Shown one piece after another: positions 36,209 to 44,682 of a stretch of 64,000 nt of DNA. This DNA comes from Ferrimonas senticii DSM 18821. Lineage in GTDB: Bacteria; Pseudomonadota; Gammaproteobacteria; Enterobacterales; Shewanellaceae. The DNA is taken from assembly GCF_000422665.1 (NCBI RefSeq), contig NZ_AUGM01000004.1, positions 310,001 to 374,000 of the forward strand, given 5' to 3'. A program made the position numbers and the translations under genes. Positions within the stretch are counted from its first letter, which is position 1. Each line of letters begins with the position of its first letter. The notes below the pieces were generated by a model. It did no database searches. It was not told the DNA's origin and saw nothing but the letters and a program-made list of their open reading frames with translations.

Positions 36209-37768
36209 ATGTCAAACGATATGCCAATGAATGTGTCGCGCCGCGCGATGCTGAAAAAGACCGCCGCTCTGGCTGCGGGCAGCGCGACCCTGATGGTTGC
36301 CGCACCAAGCCAAGCGGCTGAGTGCAAACCAGCTACCCCTAAATTCGACGAAATCTACGACATCATCGTGGTAGGTTCCGGCTTCGCTGGCATGGCTGCG
36401 GCCGTACAAGCAGCCGAAGACGGTGCCAAAGTACTGGTTATCGACAAGATGCCAGTATTCGGTGGTAACTCCACCATCAACGGTGGCGCAATGGCGGTTG
36501 CCGGCTCTAGCCTGCAAGCCAAAGAAGGCATCAAAGACAGCGTTGCTGTGATGGTTGAAGACATGCTGGCCGCTGGCCGTGGCATGAACGACAAGAAGAT
36601 GCTGGAACTGGTATGTAACGGCACCGCTGAATCCGCCAAATGGCTGGAAGAGCGCGGCACCGAATGGAAGCCGTTCGTACAGCACTTCGGTGGTCACTCT
36701 ATCCCTCGCGTACTGCAAACCAAGCAAAGCTCTGGCGCTGGCATCATTCGCCCACTGATCAAAGTGGCGAAAGAGAACGGCGTAACCATGTACACCCAGA
36801 ACGATCTGCGTGGTTTCATCAAAGATGAAGCGGGCCGCGTAATCGGTATCGAAGTGCAAGCGGACTACTTCTGGCCGAAGAAGCGCTCTGGTACTCCGAA
36901 GCAGTACGGCGCTCGCAAAGGCGTGATCATGGCCACCGGTGGCTTCGGTCAAGATCTGGAGTTCCGTACCATCCAGCAGCCAAGCCTGACGGCTGATGTT
37001 GACTCCACCAACCACGGCGGCGCGACCGCTGATGCACTGAAACTGATGCTGCTGGCCGGCGCCAACCCAGTGCACCTGAACGAAATCCAGCTGGGCCCAT
37101 GGGCGTCTCCAGACGAGAAAGGTTTCGGTACTGCATCGCAGTTCAACACCATCGGTACCTACATCAATGGTCTGGTAGTAGACGTGCGCACCGGTAAGCG
37201 TTTCTTCAACGAACTGGCTGACCGTAAAGCCCGTGCTGACGCGATCATGACCCGTCGTGATGAAAACGGCGCACCGGTATACCCAATTGGCTTTGTTAAC
37301 CACAAAGGCGCTGAGCGTGCTCAGACTCTGGAGTGGGGCATGAAGTACAACGTAATCAAGAAAGCCGACACCTTGGAAGAACTGGCGGCGCTGTACGGCA
37401 TGCCAGCCGACGCGCTGAAACAGACCGTAGCGGACTGGAACGAAGCGGTTCGCACCGGCGAAGACAAAGAGTTTGGCCGTCCACTGATGCAAGCGTTCGA
37501 GCTGACTGAAGGCCCATGGTACGCCGCACGCATGTGGCCAAAAGTACACTACTGCATGGGTGGCGTTCGCGTGAACACCAACTCTGAAGTACTGCACTTG
37601 GTTACCAACAAGCCAATCGATGGCCTGTACGCGGCTGGCGAAGCCACCGGTGGTATCCACGGCGCGTCTCGTCTGGGTGCCTGTGCGGTAGCGGAAGGCG
37701 TAGTAACTGGTCGTAACGCGGCGAAACACGCGGCAACCAGCACCCCTGTGTCTCTTGAACTGGCTTAA
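36209..37768 (+). CDS. Tat-exported flavocytochrome c flavoprotein subunit (enoate reductase of the lyase island)
   Basis: 519-residue FAD protein of the FccA/UrdA superfamily. Tat signal SRRAMLKK; FAD motif VGSGFAGMAAA near 55-65; NELADRKARADAI at the catalytic-arginine loop; KVHYCMGG and AAGEATGGIHGASRLG at the substrate site. It resembles the flavoprotein at 7.1 kb in architecture. No heme or FMN domain: the tetraheme partner follows after 15 bp. By context it should reduce the unsaturated acid made by the neighbouring lyases, as a terminal step of anaerobic respiration. GGAG precedes the ATG. Codon use is strongly biased. Confidence 0.88.
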   Translation: MSNDMPMNVSRRAMLKKTAALAAGSATLMVAAPSQAAECKPATPKFDEIYDIIVVGSGFAGMAAAVQAAEDGAKVLVIDKMPVFGGNSTINGGAMAVAGSSLQAKEGIKDSVAVMVEDMLAAGRGMNDKKMLELVCNGTAESAKWLEERGTEWKPFVQHFGGHSIPRVLQTKQSSGAGIIRPLIKVAKENGVTMYTQNDLRGFIKDEAGRVIGIEVQADYFWPKKRSGTPKQYGARKGVIMATGGFGQDLEFRTIQQPSLTADVDSTNHGGATADALKLMLLAGANPVHLNEIQLGPWASPDEKGFGTASQFNTIGTYINGLVVDVRTGKRFFNELADRKARADAIMTRRDENGAPVYPIGFVNHKGAERAQTLEWGMKYNVIKKADTLEELAALYGMPADALKQTVADWNEAVRTGEDKEFGRPLMQAFELTEGPWYAARMWPKVHYCMGGVRVNTNSEVLHLVTNKPIDGLYAAGEATGGIHGASRLGACAVAEGVVTGRNAAKHAATSTPVSLELA

Positions 37769-37783
37769 TTAGGTATAACGATA

Positions 37784-38179
37784 ATGATCAAACGTAATCT
37801 GACTGTACTGGCCGGTGTGGTTCTGGCTCTGGGCATGGCAAACGTAGCAGTCGCTGCAAAAATGCCGCTGAAATCCTACCACCAAGAGATGTTCACCGAA
37901 GCCGATGGCAGCGTTGACTGTTCCGGTTGTCATGGTGACCAGAAGAAGTACACCGCACCAGCGGTAGAAAACTGCACCACCTGTCACGGCAGCGTAGAAG
38001 AGTTGGCCGAGAGCACCGCTCGCCCAGATCACAGCCACAAGTACGAGCCGAACCCACACGACTCGCTGCACTACGGCACCGATCTGAACTGCTCTTACTG
38101 CCATGCTGAGCACAAGAAGCCAAAGGTTTACTGCAACCAGTGCCACGAGTTCGAATACCCAGAGATGCAGCGTAAGTAA
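37784..38179 (+). CDS. Periplasmic tetraheme cytochrome c (partner of the island flavoprotein)
   Basis: 131-residue Sec-exported protein (signal ends VAVA, about residue 24) with CxxCH motifs at 46-50, 64-68, 103-107 and 117-121. Paralogous to the cytochrome at 8.7 kb. Fifteen bases separate it from the flavoprotein stop, with weak AGG before the ATG. It should carry electrons from an inner-membrane quinol dehydrogenase to the flavoprotein. Confidence 0.9.
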   Translation: MIKRNLTVLAGVVLALGMANVAVAAKMPLKSYHQEMFTEADGSVDCSGCHGDQKKYTAPAVENCTTCHGSVEELAESTARPDHSHKYEPNPHDSLHYGTDLNCSYCHAEHKKPKVYCNQCHEFEYPEMQRK

Positions 38180-38216
38180 CAGCGCCGTCCATCGTGCGCT
38201 TTACCATCATCATCGA

Positions 38217-38243
38217 TAAGGGGCCATTTGGCCCCTTAATTTC
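38217..38243 (+). terminator. Terminator of the flavoprotein-cytochrome operon
   Basis: TAAGGGGCC-ATTT-GGCCCCTTA followed by ATTT. Confidence 0.8.
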
Positions 38244-38340
38244 AGCTCGTCAGCGACCACGTAGCGCGATAACTGCCGCAGCCATTAATTTCACTATTTT
38301 TGGCACTTCCCCCCAACTTTGCGGCAGATCACTTTCCTTT

Positions 38341-38399
38341 CGCGCTATTTCGTAACCATTAACGACATTCCGTTAATGGTTACTACGCCATTTCGTTAT
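38341..38399 (+). promoter_or_regulatory. Operator palindromes upstream of the porin
   Basis: TTAACGACATTCCGTTAA (38359-38376) and ACTACGCCATTTCGTTAT (38382-38399), with a right half-site CTATTTCGTAAC at 38345. Same motif as upstream of the flavoprotein, spaced about 20-23 bp. Confidence 0.72.
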
Positions 38400-38449
38400 T
38401 GCCACTGACGCTTCAAACAAATCCCCATATACGCCCCAATATCGGCCGT

Positions 38450-38464
38450 TGGCACGCCCTTCGC
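38450..38464 (+). promoter_or_regulatory. Sigma54 (-24/-12) promoter of the porin
   Basis: TGGCACG-CCCT-TCGC: -24 element perfect, -12 GC in place; 45 bp before the ATG. Confidence 0.8.
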
Positions 38465-38508
38465 TCTGTCTTAGCCATCTAACCCAGAGTATTTTTAGGG
38501 AAATCCCA

Positions 38509-39618
38509 ATGAAAAAATCGATTCTGTTCCTGTCCGTCGCGGCAGCACTGACCACCCAAGCGCAAGCCATTGAACTGCACAACGACGGCGTTAACAAAGT
38601 GACCCTCGGTGGCCACCTGACCGCGCAAATTGGCAACGTTGAGTGGTACCAAGGCGTGGATAAGAACACCCAACTGCGTGCTAACTCACCGCGTATCAAC
38701 CTGAACCTGACCCGCGACATGGGCAACGGTTTTACCGCCGATGCCACCATCGAAAGCGGCTACAACATGATGAACGAAGGTAACTCTTGGAACACCCGTT
38801 TGGGTTTCATTGGTGTTAGCCACGCCGACTACGGCCGCATTTCGTTCGGTAAAGAGTGGTCAACCTACTATGACGCCGCGTGGTGGACCGATATGCCAGT
38901 GGTATTCAGCTCAGACCAACTGGGCATCTACACCGGCGACACTTCCGGCGAAGCGTCAGGCATGGGCCGTGCAGACCAAGCGGTTCAGTACCGTAAAGGT
39001 TTTGAACTGGGTGACTTCGGTAGCTTGAAAGTGGGCCTGCAGTGGCAGGGCGAAACCGCAAACCTAGCCGAACGTCTTGGTGGTAGCCTGATCTACCAGA
39101 TCGCCGATTTCAAACTGGGCACCTCCTACGTGGGCGGCGACATCCTAAACGCTGATTACTTCACTGCAGCAAAACCAGCCGAATATGAAGATAAACTGGA
39201 ATCTTGGCAGGTAAGCGCCGCCTACGGTCAATGGGGTCAAGGCTTGTACGTTGCGGCTTCTTACCAGCTGGGCACCAACACCGAAGCCAACATGCGCTTT
39301 ATTGGTGACTCCAAAGGTTTTGAAGCGATCACCGCTTATGGCCTAGAGTGCGACACCACCGTATTTGTCTCCTACCGTCAGCTGGAAAGCGATGGTGAGA
39401 TGATCGCCTCCTACCAAGGTAAAGACGACAAGGCTCCGAACTACCGCCCAGGCTTTGAAGGCAACGGTGACGACCAGTGGGAAGAGTCGTTTGTCTCTTT
39501 CGGCGCTCAGCACCAGCTGACCGAAAACGTAATGGTGTTTGCTGAATACAACCTCAGCACCGGCGAAGACCGTGATGGCGACAACCAGTACGCCATGGGT
39601 GTACGTCTGTTCCTGTAA
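38509..39618 (+). CDS. Outer membrane porin of the lyase island
   Basis: 369 residues with a Sec signal ending AQA (about residue 19) and a 16-strand-type general porin pattern: alternating aromatic/polar beta strands, NTRLGFIGVSHADYGRISFG in the region typical of Gram-negative porins, and a terminal RLFL ending in an aromatic-Leu. It probably admits the lyase substrate. The ATG at 38509 has AGGGA upstream; the upstream frame opening at 38449 overlaps the sigma54 promoter and is not the start. Confidence 0.88.
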   Translation: MKKSILFLSVAAALTTQAQAIELHNDGVNKVTLGGHLTAQIGNVEWYQGVDKNTQLRANSPRINLNLTRDMGNGFTADATIESGYNMMNEGNSWNTRLGFIGVSHADYGRISFGKEWSTYYDAAWWTDMPVVFSSDQLGIYTGDTSGEASGMGRADQAVQYRKGFELGDFGSLKVGLQWQGETANLAERLGGSLIYQIADFKLGTSYVGGDILNADYFTAAKPAEYEDKLESWQVSAAYGQWGQGLYVAASYQLGTNTEANMRFIGDSKGFEAITAYGLECDTTVFVSYRQLESDGEMIASYQGKDDKAPNYRPGFEGNGDDQWEESFVSFGAQHQLTENVMVFAEYNLSTGEDRDGDNQYAMGVRLFL

Positions 39619-39671
39619 TCCGGACATACGCCGCAGGATGCAGACCGCCTAACCCTGCAGCTTGCAAACCA

Positions 39672-39702
39672 TAAAAAATCGCCGCAATTGCGGCGATTTA
39701 TC
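39672..39702. terminator. Bidirectional terminator between porin and recJ
   Basis: AAATCGCCGC-AATT-GCGGCGATTT, between convergent genes; A-run on one side and T on the other. Confidence 0.85.
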
Positions 39703-39720
39703 TATCTGCGAACCTTGCGG

Positions 39721-41442
39721 TTACGCCGAGGCTAAGTGCTCCACCATCAGTTGAACACTATCGCGACCGCGCCAATGGTTAACGTCTAGTTTGTAGACCA
39801 AGTTCAACCACTGCACGCTGGCGTCCGGCCACTGCTTGCGATCGACGTTAAAGGCGATGGCGTCAAATTGCTTGCTGCCACACTCGGTCTCAACCGTCAT
39901 CTTTAAGTGTTTATCCGCCAGCAGTCGCTGATCCAATAACTTAAAGTGGCCATCAAACAGCGGCTCTGGGAAGTGCTGCCCCCACGGACCGGCGTTACGC
40001 AGCAGCTGGGCGGTTTCCAAACTCATCTGCTCGGCACGCAGTTCGCCATCGGATAACAGCTCGCCAGTTAACTGATGCTCCTCGATGGTGCTGCGCACTT
40101 CGTTATCGTACAACTCGGCAAAGCGGTCGTAGTCGGCCTCTTTCAGTGACAAGCCCGCCGCCATCGCGTGGCCGCCGAATTTCAAGATCAGCCCCGGATG
40201 CTGGGTATCGATCCGCTCCAGCAGATCACGCATATGCAGCCCTTCAATGGAACGCGCCGAGCCTTTGATTTCACCACCGCCCGCTTCAGCAAAGGCGATC
40301 ACCGGGCGGTGGTATTGCTCTTTAATCCGCGACGCCAAAATGCCAATCACCCCTTGGTGCCAATCACTTTGATAGAGCGCCAATCCCCACGGCAGTTGCT
40401 GACCGCCAAGGTTTAACCTGGTTAACGCCGCTTGCGCCTCCTGTTGCATCCCTTGCTCAATCTCGCGTCGTTCGCGGTTCAAGCCGTCAAGGCTGGCGGC
40501 AATTTGCCGCGCTTCGTTGATGTCATCGGTGAGCAAACAGGCGATCCCCAACGCCATATCATCCAGACGGCCAGCGGCGTTCAGCCTTGGGCCAACGGTA
40601 AAGCCCAAGTCCGAAGCCACAATCCGTGGCAACTCTTTGTTGGCTACCTCCAGCAGCGCCTGGATCCCCGGACGACAACGACCAGCGCGAATGCGGCGCA
40701 GTCCTTGATGCACTAACACTCGATTGTTGTGATCCAGTGGCACCACATCGGCGACGGTGCCAAGCGCAACGATATCGAGCCAATCCGCTAAGTTGGGCAT
40801 GGCGATCTGTTGCTGGGCAAACCAGTCGCGCTGGCGCAATTCTGCCCGCAGCGCCGACATTAAATAAAACGCCACACCAACGCCCGCCAGCGCCCGCGAG
40901 CCAAAACCGCACTCATCGCGGTTGGGGTTCACAATCACATCGGCGTCCGGCACGGTGCTGCCCGGTAAATGGTGATCGGTAACCAATACCTGCATCCCAG
41001 CGGCTTTAGCGGCATCAACCCCAGCGTGCGCCGAAATACCGTTATCGACGGTGATCAACACCTCGGCGCCACCCTGCTGCGCCAGAGCCACCAGCGGTGG
41101 ACTGAGGCCGTAACCGTAGTCGAAACGGTTCGGCACGATGTAATCAACGAATCGCGCCCCCATCGAGCGCAGCGCCAGCATCACCACCGCGCTGGAGGTC
41201 GCGCCATCGGCATCGAAGTCACCAACAATCACCAGCCGCTTTTGTGCGGCAATGGCATCGGCCAGCAGCGTGGCGCCTTCGCGCAGCCCAAGCATCGAAC
41301 TGGGGCTTAATATGTCGCTAAGTTCCAGCCCCAATTGATTGCTGTCGCTGATGCCACGGCGGGCATAAATCTGCGCCAGTAACGGATCTAAATGGGTCAA
41401 AGCGGAGGTGTCAGCGTCAGCGCGACGGGTAATGCGAACCAT
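39721..41442 (-). CDS. recJ: Single-stranded-DNA-specific exonuclease RecJ
   Basis: 573-residue 5'-3' ssDNA exonuclease of the DHH family used in recombination and mismatch repair. Metal-binding motifs GDFDADGATS, VDNGIS and TDHH are present, followed by the DHHA1-type GG motif region (FGGHAMAAGLSL). Length matches E. coli RecJ (577). It follows dsbC in the order xerD-dsbC-recJ; in E. coli prfB comes next, but here a 9.4-kb island intervenes. Confidence 0.96.
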   Translation of the reverse strand: MVRITRRADADTSALTHLDPLLAQIYARRGISDSNQLGLELSDILSPSSMLGLREGATLLADAIAAQKRLVIVGDFDADGATSSAVVMLALRSMGARFVDYIVPNRFDYGYGLSPPLVALAQQGGAEVLITVDNGISAHAGVDAAKAAGMQVLVTDHHLPGSTVPDADVIVNPNRDECGFGSRALAGVGVAFYLMSALRAELRQRDWFAQQQIAMPNLADWLDIVALGTVADVVPLDHNNRVLVHQGLRRIRAGRCRPGIQALLEVANKELPRIVASDLGFTVGPRLNAAGRLDDMALGIACLLTDDINEARQIAASLDGLNRERREIEQGMQQEAQAALTRLNLGGQQLPWGLALYQSDWHQGVIGILASRIKEQYHRPVIAFAEAGGGEIKGSARSIEGLHMRDLLERIDTQHPGLILKFGGHAMAAGLSLKEADYDRFAELYDNEVRSTIEEHQLTGELLSDGELRAEQMSLETAQLLRNAGPWGQHFPEPLFDGHFKLLDQRLLADKHLKMTVETECGSKQFDAIAFNVDRKQWPDASVQWLNLVYKLDVNHWRGRDSVQLMVEHLASA

Positions 41443-41564
41443 AGCGGGGGCCTATCAAGATGCAAGTCGGTTGATGGTAACGCGCCTGCCAACAAAAAGG
41501 CACCGCTGCCGCGATGCCTTGAAGCAAATCTGCACAACCATCTGACGATTGCGGAGATCGAAAT

Positions 41565-42287
41565 TTAGCTGCGTTTAAGCGCTTCCAGCAGTTGCTGCGG
41601 CGGCATGTAACCTGGGATAAGATCGCCGTTTTGGGTAACAATCGCTGGCGTACCCGTTACCCCAAGGCCACCACCAACTTGGTAGTGGGTGGCAACGTGC
41701 TTAGCGGCAGCACAGTCGGTTTTCGACAGGCGCTGGCTGGTGGTCTTGCCATCGGTCATCGCCTGCTGCTGATCGGCGGCACACCAGATCGCTTCCATCT
41801 CGTCCCAAGTACCGGCGTTTTGGCCGTTACGCGGGAACGCTAAATAGCGCACGGTGATCCCCAGCTTGTTGTACTCGGCAATGTCGTCGTGCAGCTTACG
41901 GCAGTAGCCGCAGCTGATGTCGGTAAAGACCGAGATCACGTACTTTTCATTGTCTGCTGGAAAATCGATGGTGGTGCCATCCAACTTCGCCAGCTGATCA
42001 CGACGAACTTCGGTCAACGCCGCATCGGTTAAGTTGGCCATGCGGTTATCAAGATCGTACAGGTTGCCGTGGAACAGGGTTTTACCATCCTCGCTGATGT
42101 AAAAAATCCCCTTATCGGTGTGCAGTTGCAACATCCCCGCCACCGGCGATGGCACCACTTTATCTACTTGTACACCTAAGGTGCTTTTCACTTTGGCTGC
42201 GATGGCGGCACTGTCGGTAACAGTGGCGGCGCTGACCGAGAACGCCATTAGCGCGCTCACCAGTACCGAGGCGACTGACTTTTTCAT
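41565..42287 (-). CDS. dsbC: Periplasmic thiol:disulfide isomerase DsbC
   Basis: 240-residue periplasmic isomerase. Signal peptide MKKSVASV..SAA, N-terminal dimerisation domain, then a thioredoxin fold with active site CGYC in TDISCGYCRKLHDD and the cis-Pro loop GVTGTPAIV. I start at ATG 42287, which gives the signal peptide; the longer frame to 42428 has no signal. It could help mature the c-type cytochromes' partner proteins but is a general housekeeping enzyme. Confidence 0.95.
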   Translation of the reverse strand: MKKSVASVLVSALMAFSVSAATVTDSAAIAAKVKSTLGVQVDKVVPSPVAGMLQLHTDKGIFYISEDGKTLFHGNLYDLDNRMANLTDAALTEVRRDQLAKLDGTTIDFPADNEKYVISVFTDISCGYCRKLHDDIAEYNKLGITVRYLAFPRNGQNAGTWDEMEAIWCAADQQQAMTDGKTTSQRLSKTDCAAAKHVATHYQVGGGLGVTGTPAIVTQNGDLIPGYMPPQQLLEALKRS

Positions 42288-42438
42288 ACTGCGAGGATCC
42301 AAATAATTGCTACGTCGGGCCAGTAGACCCATCAAATCGACAAAAAGTTGCCGCAATTGGCGATTAATTGCCAGCGACCAGTGCGTGATCAGTGAGTGAT
42401 CGCGCTTTTTATGTGATTCAGCCAACACTTAGGTTCAC

Positions 42439-43326
42439 TTAACCGCGGGGATGATGTTGCTGATGCAGCTGCTGCAAGCGCGCATTAGCTACATGGGTAT
42501 AGATTTGCGTAGTGGATAAGTCACTGTGACCTAACAACAATTGCACCACTCGCAGATCCGCGCCGTGGTTAAGCAAATGAGTAGCAAACGCGTGCCGTAG
42601 GGTGTGCGGTGACAATGGCTTAGTGATCCCCGCAAGCACAGCATAATGCTTGATTCGATGCCAAAAAGTCTGCCGCGTCATCTGAGTACCACGCTTAGAG
42701 GGAAACACCACATCAGAGCGCCCAAGCCCCAACAATTCGCCACGGCCATGGCGCAGGTATTGCTCTAGCCGCTGCTGCGCGGCCTCGCCCATCGGTACTA
42801 ACCGTTCTTTGCCACCTTTACCAACTACCCGGACAACCCCCTGCACTAAGCCAATCTGCTCCAACCGTAAACTCACCAATTCGGTGACCCGCAGACCGGT
42901 GGCGTACAACAGTTCCAACATCGCGCTGTCGCGAAGTTCTATCAATAGATCAAGGTTTGGCGCTGCCAGCAGCGCCTCAACATCGGCTTCGGATAGAGTA
43001 TCCGGCAGATCTCGCGGCAATTTCGGTCGCACCAACTTGATGGTGGGATCGGCCTCAATCTGTTTGGTTGCACAGGCGTGACCATAAAACCGCTTTAAAC
43101 TGGTTAACGCCCGCGCATTCGACGACGCCGCCAAGCCTTGTTGCTTGCGCAGACTGAAGTAGTGATCCAGATCGCTGGCGCTAAGCGTTAGCAGGCCACG
43201 CTCGCCGGCAAAGGCGCGATCCAGATGCAGCAGATCGTGGCGATAGGCGGCTAAGGTATTATCTGACAAACCACGCTGCGACCACAGTTGGTCACAAAAC
43301 TGCTCGATAAGTTGTTCATTGCTCAT
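42439..43326 (-). CDS. xerD: Site-specific tyrosine recombinase XerD
   Basis: 295-residue recombinase resolving chromosome dimers at dif with XerC and FtsK. Catalytic Arg in ATGLRVTELV, the HxxR box HTLRHAFATHLL, LGHSDLSTTQIYTH with the second His, and the nucleophilic Tyr in IYTH. The SAM-like N-terminal domain is intact. Context xerD-dsbC supports XerD rather than XerC or an integron/phage enzyme. Confidence 0.95.
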   Translation of the reverse strand: MSNEQLIEQFCDQLWSQRGLSDNTLAAYRHDLLHLDRAFAGERGLLTLSASDLDHYFSLRKQQGLAASSNARALTSLKRFYGHACATKQIEADPTIKLVRPKLPRDLPDTLSEADVEALLAAPNLDLLIELRDSAMLELLYATGLRVTELVSLRLEQIGLVQGVVRVVGKGGKERLVPMGEAAQQRLEQYLRHGRGELLGLGRSDVVFPSKRGTQMTRQTFWHRIKHYAVLAGITKPLSPHTLRHAFATHLLNHGADLRVVQLLLGHSDLSTTQIYTHVANARLQQLHQQHHPRG

Positions 43327-43485
43327 GGCGTTTCAATCACAGTTAAGACGGCGCAGTTTTGGCATAGCTTGAAGATGATGGCAAACCCTGCCACAGCTTT
43401 TTACAATTAGTTAACCAAGCCCATCCGCCACCGTGTTAGCTTAAGCCCACTCATCGTAGGGCTTTAAATTAAAGGAATAAAAACA

Positions 43486-44682
43486 ATGGGATTATGGCTT
43501 CGTCGGCTGCTGCCGATCCTTACCATCGTGATCACTATCATCGTCCTGTCTGCGGTGTTGGCTAAGTTTGCCCCCGAGCAACCAAAAAAACAGCCGCAGC
43601 AAAACCTACCGATTGTGGAGGTGGTCGAGGTCACGCCTCAATCCCATCAATTAAGCCTGCGCTCCTACGGCGTAGTGCAACCTAAGCGTCAGACCCAACT
43701 GGTGGCTGAAGTCAGCGGCCGCTTAGTGTCGTTGGCGACTGACTTCGAGGTCGGCCGCTTTGTCAAAGAGGGACAACTGTTGGCCACCATCGAACAGGCC
43801 GACTACCGTGCTGACTTAACCCAAGCCGAAGCCAACTTGGCGCAAGCGCAAGCGCAACTGCAAGAGGAGATCGCCCGTGGTGAGGTCGCCAAAGCCGAAT
43901 GGCGCGGGGTGATTGAAGGCATTCCGCCGGAACTTGGCCTTCGCAAACCGCAGCTGGCGAAAGAGCAAGCCAATGTCCGCAGCGCCGAAGCGACGTTAGC
44001 CCGAGCCCAACGTAATCTTGAACGCACCGAAATTCGCGCCCCATTTGCCGGTATTATCGCCAGCCGCAGCGTCGATCTCGGCCAATACATCAATGTCAGC
44101 AATAACCTTGGCCAGATCAACGGCACCGACATTGCCCAGATCCGCTTGCCAGTTGCCCCAGCCGAGATGATGTTTCTGGGCGGTAACGATGCCAAGGTCA
44201 ACTTAAGCTACCAAGTTGGCGCCAACACCCTGACATGGCAAGCGCAACTGGTGCGTAGCGAAGGGCAAATTGATGCCAACAACCGGATGATCTATCTGGT
44301 GGCCGAACTAAGCGATCCCTACAACCTTAAAGGGTTGCAAAACCAAGCCCTGCCCTACGGCGCTTTCGTTAATGCCGCCATCGACGGCATTAAGGTCGAT
44401 AACTTAGTTAACCTACCCCGCCACGCGGTGCGCAGCCAACGGATCACCGTAGTCAAAGCCGACAACACCGTCGAATTGCGCCCAGTCGAGGTAGTTCGCA
44501 GCGATCTGGAGCAGATCTACATCCGCACCGAGCTCAACCCCGGCGAACGCTTAAGCCTAACCGCGCTAAATGGCGTCGATAACGGCCGCAAAGTGAAAGT
44601 GGCCGGCGAGGCGGTGCCCACCAGTCCCGACGCCAAAGCCCCAAGTAGCGCCGCCCAACTGGTTAGCGCAGGAGGTCAATAA
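43486..44682 (+). CDS. RND efflux periplasmic adaptor (membrane fusion protein)
   Basis: 398 residues: N-terminal membrane anchor (about 8-28), lipoyl/biotinyl halves (VVQPKRQTQLVAEVSGRL.. and RTEIRAPFAGIIASRSVDLGQYIN) around a coiled-coil hairpin (ANLAQAQAQLQEEIARGE), then beta-barrel domains. AAGGAATAA precedes the ATG. Its stop overlaps the start of the RND pump gene (TAATG), so the two are translationally coupled. No outer-membrane factor is encoded here. Confidence 0.93.
   Translation: MGLWLRRLLPILTIVITIIVLSAVLAKFAPEQPKKQPQQNLPIVEVVEVTPQSHQLSLRSYGVVQPKRQTQLVAEVSGRLVSLATDFEVGRFVKEGQLLATIEQADYRADLTQAEANLAQAQAQLQEEIARGEVAKAEWRGVIEGIPPELGLRKPQLAKEQANVRSAEATLARAQRNLERTEIRAPFAGIIASRSVDLGQYINVSNNLGQINGTDIAQIRLPVAPAEMMFLGGNDAKVNLSYQVGANTLTWQAQLVRSEGQIDANNRMIYLVAELSDPYNLKGLQNQALPYGAFVNAAIDGIKVDNLVNLPRHAVRSQRITVVKADNTVELRPVEVVRSDLEQIYIRTELNPGERLSLTALNGVDNGRKVKVAGEAVPTSPDAKAPSSAAQLVSAGGQ

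Noticed and set aside
36212-37729. 505-codon ORF antisense to the flavoprotein
   Set aside because: Same reason: biased codon use leaves the reverse frame open; the protein has no domain pattern.
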